From the NCBI GenBank assembly GCA_028583405.1, contig CM053248.1, forward strand, positions 26,338,543 to 26,402,542: DNA of 64,000 nt, written 5' to 3'. The stretch is from Pogonophryne albipinna. Taxonomy: Eukaryota > Chordata > Actinopteri > Perciformes > Artedidraconidae. Under the pieces are notes generated by a model. The model did no database searches. It saw only the letters and a program-made list of their open reading frames with translations, and was not told the origin of the DNA. The position numbers and the translations under genes were made by a program. The first letter of the stretch is position 1. The number at the start of each line of letters is the position of its first letter. This document shows, in pieces, positions 48,101-60,100 of this stretch.

Positions 48101-51100
48101 AGTTGGGATCGCGGCGAAATGCTCTCCGCAGATCCATTCTCACAGCGTTTATCAACCCTTTTCTTACTCAATATCAAGCCACACTTATTGTTTTTACTTC
48201 TTTGTTTTAATTGAATAATGTAGGACTTTTGTTGCCGTCAGTTATGGGGAGAGTAGGGGCTCAGAATACTGAAATCTGTATTGTTTCATCGTTTTTTCCT
48301 TCTAATTTTGTATTCTTTTCTAAACCACACACTGTTATTTACTCAACAATAACACATAATTATCCCTGTGTTTATTTATTTGTTTGATTATTAAACACAA
48401 GTTGGAGTCCGTCAGGACCGAGGGTCGGAGCAGCTCATTTGCTTTAGAGAATTTTACACCCAGAAGTAAGTATTCTCTCCGCTTCGCTTGACAAACCCTG
48501 TGATAGTCCTCAAGCTCTGTGATTGGATGTTTGAGTGTGCGCCGAGGGTTACGCCGAGCGTTGAACAGCACTTGAAATGGGATGGAACCACGGCAGACTG
48601 TCCAAAACTGGATTTGAACGAGTCCACCCTGTCCCCCCCTCCCCCACCCCGTCCCCAGAAATACACATGCTGGTTATTGTGTGTTTTGCAACATGCTCTA
48701 TGGCACGTATCTACTGGGAATTGTAGTTTTAAAAGACGTTTTCGTATTTCCCATAATAAGAAGTTGCCAGTATTAAACTGTGTACATCCCTGGAGGTTTA
48801 GGGGATAGGAAACACTCACATTTAAAACATATAATTAATAAATGGGTGAAAATTGCTTGTGCCCATAATGGGCAGCATTAATATATACCCACATGACAGC
48901 TAAGGTCAGAAGAGCTTTATTTAACAGCTGGTCTTATGTCTGTGACCCCTGTTGTTAATTGATAAGCCTGAAACATGCACTTGTCAAGGTTCAGAGGCAA
49001 ATATGGCATAGCCATCGATCATCTTACAGTACATTGCATTTAGCTGACGTTTTTATCCAAAGCGACTTACAATAAGCGTGTTCGACCAACAAGATACAAA
49101 CTTGAATAAAACAGAATCATATACATTGAACAAAAATATAAACGCAACACTTTTGTTTTTGCTCCCATTTTTCATGAGATGAACTCAAAGATCTAAAACA
49201 TTTTCTATATACACAAAATAACCATTTCTCTCAAATATTGTTCACAAATCTGAAAAAATCTGTGATAGTGAGCACTTCTCCTTTGCCGAGATAATCCATC
49301 CCACCTCACAGGTGTGGCATATCAAGATGCTGATTAGACAGCATGATTATTGCACAGGTGTGCCTTAGGCTGGCCACAATAAAAGGCCACTCTGAAACGT
49401 GCATTTTTGCTTTATTGGGGGGGTCTGGGGGGGGTCCGAAAACCAGGCAGTATCTGGTTTGACGGGTAGGGGTAGGGGTAGGGTTAGGGTTAGGGTAATG
49501 TTGTGAATTGAGTGGCCCATGGTGGTGGTGGGGTTATGGTATGGGCAGGCGTATGTAATGGACGACGAACACAGGCCACTCGATTCACAACATTACCCTA
49601 ACCCTAACCCTACCCCTAACCCTACCCCTACCCCTACCCCTCACACCAGATACTGCCTGGTTTTCGGACCCCCCCAGACCCCCCCCAATAAAGCAAAAAT
49701 GCACGTTTTAGAGTGGCCTTTTATTGTGGCCAGCCTAAGGCACACCTGTGCAATAATCATGCTGTCTAATCAGCATCTTGATATGCCACACCTGTGAGGT
49801 GGGATGGATTATCCCGGCAAAGCAGAAGTGCTCACTATCACAGATTGTTTCAGATTTTTGAACAATATTTAAGAGAAATGGTTATTTTGTGTATATAGAA
49901 AATGTTTTAGATCTTTGAATTCATCTCATAAAAAATGGGAGCAAAAACAAAAGTGTTGCGTTTATATTTTTGTTCAGCGTAAGTGCATCAGGTTTCATAG
50001 AGCTAAAACATTTCAAGTGCTACTCAACTGGCTTTAGATAAGCCAGTCCTTTATTAGTATATAAGTGCTTTGTTAGTAATTATATCGCTCGAAGTGGAGC
50101 CGAAAGAGATAAGATATACTTGATCCTAAGTTGGAAACATTTGCGTTACATCAGCATGTGTAACAGTTGTAAATATGCAGTGGTGTTTATTTGTAAATCA
50201 TTTAGTATAATCACACAAATTCTGTGTTTTATATTTAATAATTCTGTGTTCTTTATTTATTGATTGTTCAATACCTGACAAGGTCGGAGATGAAAAACTT
50301 GGGTCGCAGGTTCCTCAACAGTGCATTACAAGACATCTATCAATATGTGTGTATACACACATATTGATAGATGGTGGAGGTATACATACCTCCACCATTA
50401 AACTGTCATATTCTGCACATTTCTTATACTATCTACATACATCTTATAAGAGTATAATACATATGTATAATATCAGTTAAAATAAGTGCTTAAACATACA
50501 GTAGGCCCAGTTAACATTGCAGGAAAGCAATATATTAGTAGGCTACTTTGTCAGGCTTAATATGTACAGTATACCCCCAAAGCTTTTTTCTTATTCAAAA
50601 TAAGACCTTAACCTAAAGTATTCTTTAATGTTTAAATAAAGCCTTATTAGTTTGTCTGTCTGTGTCTCCTATTAATATCTAATAATACAAATAATACATT
50701 TCAATAACGTGCTTTAACCACCAGGTGTCCCTTTCTATCAGCTGTGCACCGTTATGGTGTAAATATACCAATATACCGATTGGATCAAATATAAAAGTCA
50801 GCCGAATTAATGTTGATACTGCAAAGAGACGTATTGTGTGAAGAGAAATTGAAGATTTTGTTTGATTGCTGATATATTTATGATCCACGTCACATATTCA
50901 GTTTCGGCGGCAGTTATTCCTGTTTGTCTAGAAGTCTTCTCATCAGGGCTCTATAAATAGAGAACTACGGCAGATATGTAATATTTAATGCAGCCGAACC
51001 ATGTATTACAATGCCGTTATGTGATGACCTTCAAAGACAAAAGCAAGCACACTCGGACTAAAGTATTATTTTATTTAAAAAAAATGTTTTCGGATTTCAC

Positions 51101-54100
51101 ATCAACAGGAAGTCCGGTTAACTATAATGTCCGTGCGCAACAATACCCCAACCAATAGATCCGCGGGTGAATAATAATCACCACATTACACACATCCCTT
51201 CACATTTAAATTTACATTTACATTAAAGTATTTTGTGAGGCCTTCTAAAATGTTTTTAAATATAATTAGGGTTGTAGTTGAAGAGTTTGTAAATTATTGC
51301 GTTGCGCAATCGCACAACGGCACGTCCATTAAATCCACAACCACACACATGTATTAACATCGATTTAATACATTAATGTAGCCTTTGTTTCTGCTAAAAG
51401 AGGTATCGACCAGCTGGGGCAACAAGAACATCGGCGAAATCGAGTGTGACTATTAAAAAATAAATAATTATTATATTAATATTGACAATAACAACTGACC
51501 GTCGGAGTAGCATTTTCCGGGGAGCGTTCTCATGGCGTCTATTATCAACGCTATGGGAGGTCTATGAAGGTCTATGGGACGCCCTGCCCGTTGAAAACTG
51601 ACTTCCAAGGGATACCCTGTACGTAATAAGCCGCTTTCACACCGCAGGACTTGTCGTACTTTAGTGCCGGCACTAAAGTACCACGGCACTGAATCCGCCA
51701 GGGGGCTAGTGCCAATCGCATTCACACCGCAGTACTTTCCCTGAGGCAAGAATACGCTGACGTCACTTCGTCTTCTTCTTCTCTGGGTTTACTGGCAGGC
51801 CGCAAAACCACTTCATGGCGAGTACAAAAAAAAACGAGAGAAGAAGAACTACACGGGGGAGGGGGTATAAAGCCCACCCGCTGTATGAGGCGTTTGTTTA
51901 CTGGTCTTTCGATCGTTACCACTCTTATTATTGTGGTCTTTAATTTTTTTATAGTACACCTGCCTGAGTTTCTTTATTTTTACCCGGCATTCGTGTGCAC
52001 TGTGCACGATTCCCAGCTCAAGTAGCTTTTGCGAACATCGCTCAAAACATTTGGAGTTGGGAACTGCTTTCTGTAGAAGCTGCTGCATCCCGTCCTCAGA
52101 GTAAATTGCCAGAAGCGCCGACACTTCCTCATCATTCCACCGCTCCGGTGTTGTAGTACGTGTGGTCATAACTGCTTTAAAGTACAAAAAAACTACTCGC
52201 TCAGGTGTGGATGTGGTTTTGTAGCGAGGAAAAAAATGGCTGCCTAACAAAAAAAAATCAGAGTCTAACAGGGCGTGGTTTGCAATTCGCCCAGCCAATA
52301 GAAATAGAATATAAATTGGCACTCTTTTATCACCAGGTTCGTACCACCTCTCTAGCAGGGACTGAAAATGGCCAAAAGAGTTCCCGGCACTGAGTAGTCC
52401 CGGCGGTGTGAACGCGACATTATTGGTACTAACGGAACTAAAGAACCAAAGTACCAGGGAAAGTCCTGCGGTGTGAATGCGGCTATAGAGTGACGGGGAG
52501 GGGCCCTGACCGTCCGTCACATGGGTTGGGAGTGAGAACGTGTTGAAATACTACGCAGACAGCGCTAGCTGGGAGATCGATCACTTTTATTTGCTAAACT
52601 ATTGATATTATTAGATCTATTAGATCCACGTAAACGATACATCTTTTACCGTCAAACTGGGTCTGAACACAGCTGCCTGTGTGCGTTTGATAAATACTTT
52701 CAAATGTTATATTTATTATATGTTACTGTTAGAGTTTATTGAAGGATAAATATGTTTTCATAATGTGTTTTGATAAATATGTTTTCATCATGTGTTCTCA
52801 TAAATGTGGTACAGGAGACTCGTGGTCAGAAAAGAGGAACAGACTATAGTCTGTTCCTTGGACCATACACACACACACACATCCATATGACTGCGAGTCA
52901 CAAGATTCCCATATGACAACTAAGGCGTTGGTCATAGCCACTTCCTCATGCATGGTAATGTAACTGTATTCTTGAATAAAAAGGCTGTACGGGAACAAGG
53001 CAGTAGAATTTGGTTAGGAGTCGACATTGCATGTCACTCGCCGATTCTCCTTGCAGCAAGTAAACTTAAAACTCGAGTCCTGTCATCTCTGTTCACTGGA
53101 TCTGATATATTGAACCGAGCTGGGGTTTTACCCTTACAAAGTAATATAGATACCTCACATTAATTGGTCCTTCGAGCCGGAGTCCAACACATCGTGACGG
53201 GACGGAGGAAGGGGACGACACGCCGCAGTCTGTCGACAGCCGGGATCATCAGCCGACCCCGAGAAAGACCCGGGACGCAGAATTCGTGGCCGGGCCGGTG
53301 CTTATATGTCCAACCTCCCTCATCCTAGGCACGATTGACGGAATCCAACCGGACCAGTGACCACAGATAACGGGTAAGACACGGTTACTCCACCGTTAAG
53401 GAGGCTGATAAAACGTTGATACACGGTTACTCCACCGTTAAGGAGGCTGATAAAACGTTGATAGACACGGTTACTCCACCGTTAAGGAGGGTGATAAAAC
53501 GTTGATAGACACGGTTACTCCACCGTTAAGGAGGGTGATAAAACGTTGATAGAGAAAGGCTACTCCGCCTAAAAGGAGGATTGACGTGCTTTTGGGTACA
53601 CTTGTGAATGATTGAGTGAAAGCGGTGTGTAAAAGTGTCACCAGTGGAATCAGCGCACAGAGTGGAAACCTAACGGTGCTAACACAAACTCTGTGGTCAG
53701 TTGAAGTACACGTAGTGGTGAATTAGGGATTAGGTTCCGACCGGCACGTTGTCCAGTAGGAACACCAAGCTAGAATCATGGGGTCCGATGGGAGTAAGCC
53801 TGCCGCTACAGGGGACATGAGATATATGGAAATATATAGTCACGGCAGCACCATTTATTGTAGCAAATGGTATAAACAGTACGGCTTCCAAGGGAAGCTG
53901 GAGAAAACAGCAGTAAGAGAATTAAGCGACAAATTGAGAGCAGCAACAGCTGGAACAACACAAGGCAAGAAAAGAAAGAAGTTAGAAGCTCAACTACGGG
54001 TTGCAGCTATATGGGCTGAACAAGCCCATAAAAGGACAGGTGGAGCAGAGGAAGGTATGATAGCAGCGGCTGTTTTAGTGAAAGCAGACGAGGAGACAGG

Positions 54101-57100
54101 GCGCTCAGGGTCAGTTGACGCTGTACGTCGCGAGAAAGAGAGAGCGATAGTGGAAGAACACAAAGCGCAGGAACAAAGAATAAAAAGGAAGCAAGAGAAA
54201 GAGAGAAAAGCAGGGTAAAGGGAGATTTCACCGGGTCCCGGCCCGATGGAAACCCCATAGAACCAGGTCACCAGGACCTCCTCAATGCACTCGCTCCCGT
54301 AAATGCCTCAATGGAGAGGGTTTTTGCACTGAGACGAGACTTTACTAAAGTCTCAGGGTGTAGACAGGGAGAAAAAGAGTCAATACAAGATTTCAGAATC
54401 AGAATGGAAGATTGTTTTCCGTATCCATAGCGGAATTACACCCAACAATGCTGTTGACTCCCCATATGTGCAGCAGCTTAAACAAAGCCTGATGAATGGG
54501 TTCCACCCAGGTATTGCTGACTTTATCCGCAAGCATAATGTCAACCATAGGACATGCGACTTACAAGAGTGCCTAAATTATGCAGAACATGCAGCAACCC
54601 AGATCAAAGAAAAAAGACATAAGAAAGCGTCAGCATCAGCTTTCTTCATAGGAGAAGAAGGGGAAGAAAATCAGATTTTCTTTGTGGGACCAGGACAGGG
54701 GAGAAGCGGGTTTAACAGAGGACGAGGGAATGGTAGAGGAACAGGCAGAGGCAGAGGAGGAGGCAGAAACGCAGAAGGCAAATTCCTCTGCTACAGGTGC
54801 GGAAAGGAGGGGCACATGGCGAGAGACTGTGAGGAACAAAGACTACAGAACAAAGAAGGGGGACAAAAGGGACATTACAAAGACGAAAGACATGACCCCC
54901 CCCCTTCACATAACCCACATAGTTATGACAACTGACTAGACGTAGAAAAGAAAGAAGAGGACGTCCACACACATCACATTGACCTTTCTGAAGTATTACT
55001 GAATCTATCGGACAACAGTATTAAACCTACCAGGACAATCGAAATCAATGGGGAAAAATTAGAATTCTTATGTGACAGCGGTGCAGACTCATCAGTAGTG
55101 AACAAAGAGGTCCAAAGAATGTGGCCACCAACTGGCACTATGTTTGTAAAATCAGCAAATGGACACATAAATCAGAGGTCGATTTCAAAGCCACTTTTTA
55201 TGGAAGATAGAAGGTCAGGCCTCCAGGCATCCCTCAAATTTGTGTTCATCTCAAACTGCCCTGTCAATTTGCTAGGGAGAGACGGCATGGAAATGTTAAA
55301 AATCAGTGTAATACCAGTCAAAGGGGGAATGCGAGCAGTAGGGCCCGGAGAAAAGGTGGAAGACCAGGTCTTCCTTCAAAAATCCATAAACACCCCCAAC
55401 TACTACTGGTCACTAGACATGCCACAACCTGACGTGACAAACACAGGTGAACACCTGTTAACGTTATTCACCCCACAACATGGCCAAGAAGTAATGAAAC
55501 CTGACACATTGCACGTTACACTAAAGTACAAGAACACCCCTGGCCCAGATAAAGACTATGATGTGCTCGTGCATCGACTGACACCACAGAGGGTAGTGTT
55601 CCACTCGATGTATGCAAACCAACACGGGGATGTTGCAATTGACGCTAGGGTCCCATCAACCACTGCCTTGATAATGGAACCAGGTTCCACGCCACACATA
55701 TCAGTAGTTAGGGGCCCAGGGACTTCATGGAGAGACTTAGGTTTATTAGTGGCTAGAGGTAACAGGATAACAAAATGGACAGATGACAAAAACGGTTGGC
55801 AAACAGGAGGCGGGTTAAAGCGCAAAACTCTAGGGTTTACCCTAGTGATGACACCACGCACCCACCTAGACGACCCTGAACAACAATGATGTATGCTAAG
55901 TGAAGAGGCCTTAGAGGTCCTGAAAACGGTGCCGCCATGCGTATGGTCACAAGGAAAATGTGATGTAGGTCGCATGGTGAACGCAAAACCTGTACACGTT
56001 AGACCAAAAACTAACTACAGACCTAACATAAGACAATACCCATTGAAAGAGGATGCAAAAGTTGGCATCAAACCTGTAATTGAAGAAATGCTAAAAGCAG
56101 GAATCCTGTGTGAGTGCCCTGATGCATCATGCAATACCCCCATCTTCCCAGTAAAAAAGGCTGATGGGCAATCATGGAGAATGATCCAAGACTTAAGAGC
56201 AGTAAATGACGCTGTACAAAGCACAGCCCCAACAGTACCAGATCCACACATGTTAATGAGCGGCCTTAAGCCAAATATGGCGTGGTTCTCAGTGATAGAC
56301 TTAAGCAATGCCTTTTTCTCCATTCCTGTAGAAAAAGACTCACAAGGATGGTTCGGGTTCACACATGAAGGAACAAAGTACACATACACCAGATTACCTC
56401 AGGGGTATGTGGATAGCCCAACAATCTTTTCACGAGAAATAGCAAATTGTTTGGCTACATTACAGATACCTGACACATCGCAGATTTTGGTATATGTCGA
56501 TGATATTCTTGTAGCGTCACCCACACAGGAAGAAAGCACAAAAGTCACACTACAAGTATTGACACATTTGGCAAAAACAGGAAACAAGGTTTCGAGACAG
56601 AAACTTCAGTTTGTGAAAGAGGAAGTTATCTTTTTAGGCCACAGTTTAAACCGAGAAGGGAGACGCATACACTCAGAGAGGAAACAGACGGTGTTAAACG
56701 CATCAAAACCAACAACAAAAAAACAAATGATGCAATTCCTTTGGCTGACTAACTATTGCAGAGCATGGGTTCCAGACTACGCAGGAATGACTCAGCCCCT
56801 CCTAGATTGCATATACTCAGACAATGACATGAAAATGTCCGGCAAGATAGAATGGACACAAGAGGCAGAAGCTGCATTTGAAAGGACTAAACTGTGTCTC
56901 GTAGGGTCATCAGTGTTAGCATTACCAGACTATGAAAAACCATTTGTACAAACAGTTGACTGCAAAAAAGGGTTTATGACATCAGTATTAGCCCAAAAAC
57001 ACGGCACAAAACTAAGGCCTGTCGCTTACTACTCTAAAAGGTTAGACCCAGTAGCACAAGCATTACCAGTATGCGTACAAGCAGTATGCGCTGCAGCAAT

Positions 57101-60100
57101 GGCGGTACATTGTACAGCAGAAATAGTTTTGTTCCACCCACTCACACTGATGGTTCCACACGCAGTCACCATGTTGTTACATGACACCAAAATGGCTTTC
57201 TTATCACCTGCACGTTATTTGGCACTGACAGCTACACTAATGTCACAACCACACATTGTGATAAAAAGATGTAATATCTTAAATCCAGCCACATTAATAC
57301 CTACAGCAGAAGATGGAGAACCACACTGTTGTAAAGAAGAGACTGACAGAACATGCAAACTAAGACCAGATTTGAAAAATGTTCAACTGCCAAGTGGAGA
57401 AACATGGTTTGTGGATGGGTCCTGTTCTAAATCTATAACAGGCCAAAATCAAACAGGGTTTGCAGTTGTATCACACACACAGGTCATAAAAGCCGGCCGA
57501 CTCCCCCACACATATTCTGCACAAGCAGCGGAATTAGTAGCTCTTACAGAAGCATGCAAAGCGGGGGTTGGAAAAGATGTGACTATGTGGACAGACAGCC
57601 AGTATGCGCACTCAACAGTACATGTATTTGCAGCCCAATGGGCCCGCAGGGGCATGAAAACGTCAACTGGAAAACCAGTCACTCACGCACAACTGCTGAC
57701 AGACCTTTTAAAAGCGGTGTTGTTGCCGAAAAGCATCGCTATATGCAAATGTGCTGCGCACACTAGTGGAAAGGATGCAGTAACACTTGGCAATGCACAC
57801 GCGGATAAGGTAGCTAAACTAGCAGCTGTGGGCGAATATGGGTTTCATATCCTCTTGCAGAAGGGGGAAAGTGTTTCACAACCAATACCTCTAGGATATG
57901 CAGAACAGCGCACCCGACAGAGAAAAGAAGAAATGGTTGACAGATGGTGCAACCACAGACCCTGAGGGAACATTCAGAATAAACAACAAGATAGTACTCC
58001 CTGTTAGTCTCTACAAAACAGCAGCTCATTTGAGTCATGGGCAGTGCCATGTCTCAATAGGAGGGATGATAACAATAATAAATGAACACTTCCATACATA
58101 CAACTACATTACATTTTCTAAAAACTTTTGTAGAGCCTGTATAGTATGTTGCAGACACAATGCTCAAGGCAATGAGCGACCACAGAGAGGAAAGTTCCCT
58201 CCACCAACATACCCGTTTCAACACATGCATATGGACTTCATCGAACTAACACCATGCCAAGGGTACAAATACTGTTTGGTAATGATATGTCCGTTTTCAA
58301 AGTGGGTTGAAATATTCCCAGCAAAACATGCAGACGCTATTACCGTAGCAAAAGCCATATGCAAGACAATAATACCAAACAGAGATATTCCAGATAAACT
58401 GTACAGTGATAATGGTTCCCATTTTGTAAATCAGGTTATTACCAAACTGTCCGAACATATGGGGATAACATTAAAAAACCATTGTGCATATCATCCACAG
58501 AGTGCAGGCTTAGTGGAAAGAACAAACGGAACAGTAAAGTTAAGACTAAGGAAAACAATGGAGGAAACAGGAAGACCGTGGGTGGAATGTGTGTCTCTAG
58601 TAGAAACATGCATGAGAATCACGCCCACGGCAAAAGGGTTGTCTCCCTTTGAGATCATAACAGGAAGGCAATTCAGACTACCAATCACAGACGAGGTGAG
58701 GGAGGAGGATGATGCTGAGGCAGAGACTACATTAGCTGAATGGATGAGCAGACTCTTCAGAAGCAATGAGATAGCTCGAACAAATAACTTCCCAGACATT
58801 TCTACTCCTTTACAGGATACTCGAGTGCAGACTGGTGACCAGGTCCTCGTGAAGGTGATTAAGAGGAAGCATTGGCACTGTCCACGGTGGGACGGTCCCT
58901 ACACGGTACTGCTGACAACACCGACTGCACTAAAAATCGCTGAAAGAACTACGTGGATACATCAGAGCCACTGCAAAAAGGTAATACCTCTCCAACTTAA
59001 CGACGGATAAGTGGTGGAAGTCCGGCTACAAAGGGCGGTGTTTCATTAGGAAATACTGGTCTCAACCCCGGTGAAGAAAACAACAGAACCACTATCACAA
59101 ATAGACTATGTTGGGAGAGGTGTTGTTCGTAGTGGCCCTGCTGGGTCTGACGCTAATGACTATAAGACAATTGAGTGAGGAATCCTCAACAAAAGAAGAA
59201 GTCCATCGAGAGAAAAAATGGTCACTACTCAACGATGACCCATGGAATTACAACGACAAAACTGCACGCTCCCCTAGGATGACAAATGCCTGGAATGCCT
59301 ATGTCCATCAACTTGTTACAAAGACTTAAAGCTAGGTTACTGTCTGTCATATGACGAATGGTTCGAAAATGTCAAAAACAAGTGAATTAATTCTGAAAGT
59401 AATAAAGACACTGTAACCAGCTAGTAATTATGAAAAAACAGGAGGGAATGTTAGAGTTTATTGAAGGATAAATATGTTTTCATAATGTGTTTTGATAAAT
59501 ATGTTTTCATCATGTGTTCTCATAAATGTGGTACAGGAGACTCGTGGTCAGAAAAGAGGAACAGACTATAGTCTGTTCCTTGGACCATACACACACACAC
59601 ACATCCATATGACTGCGAGTCACAAGATTCCCATATGACAACTAAGGCGTTGGTCATAGCCACTTCCTCATGCATGTTATGTAAATTGTATTTCTGAATA
59701 AAAAGGCTGTACGGGAACAAGGCAGTAGAATTTGGTTAGGAGTCGACATTGCATGTCACTCGCCGATTCTCCTTGCAGCAAGTAAACTTAAAACTTGAGT
59801 CCTGTCATCTCTGTTAACTGGATCTGGTATATTTAACCGAGCTGGGGTTTTACCCTTACAAAGTAATATAGATACCTCACAGTTACTTATTAGCTACATG
59901 GCCCTAACGTGTACAGTTATACAAGCATTTGTACCAGTGCTTTTCACAAGTAGACTCTTGCAGGCCAGAGTAGCTGGAGTGACTCAACAAACAAAAAATA
60001 CATATCTGAGAAGTGATCAGGACGAACAGAAAGAGGAAAATAAAAAAAGAGTACACTGAAGAGACCAGGAGGGTCAGAGCAGGAGGAAGCCAGGGGGAGA

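Larger units (their letters stand above)
52727..59881 (+). mobile_element. Full-length endogenous retrovirus, class I (gamma/epsilon-like), defective
   Basis: Two 433-bp LTRs (52727-53159 and 59449-59881), both TG..CA, lie between exact gttac duplications (52722-52726 and 59882-59886). Order: LTR, tRNA-Tyr primer site, repeat-rich leader, gag, protease plus an extra domain, RT/RNase H, integrase, env remnant, polypurine tract, LTR. The LTRs differ at roughly ten positions by eye, so insertion is fairly recent. gag and pol carry frameshifts or stops and env is nearly gone, so this copy is not autonomous. It lies antisense in an intron of the receptor gene. Confidence 0.93.

Noticed and set aside
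55389..55889. dUTPase between retroviral protease and RT
   Set aside because: None of the conserved dUTPase motifs is visible, and the two H-x-T/S motifs point elsewhere.
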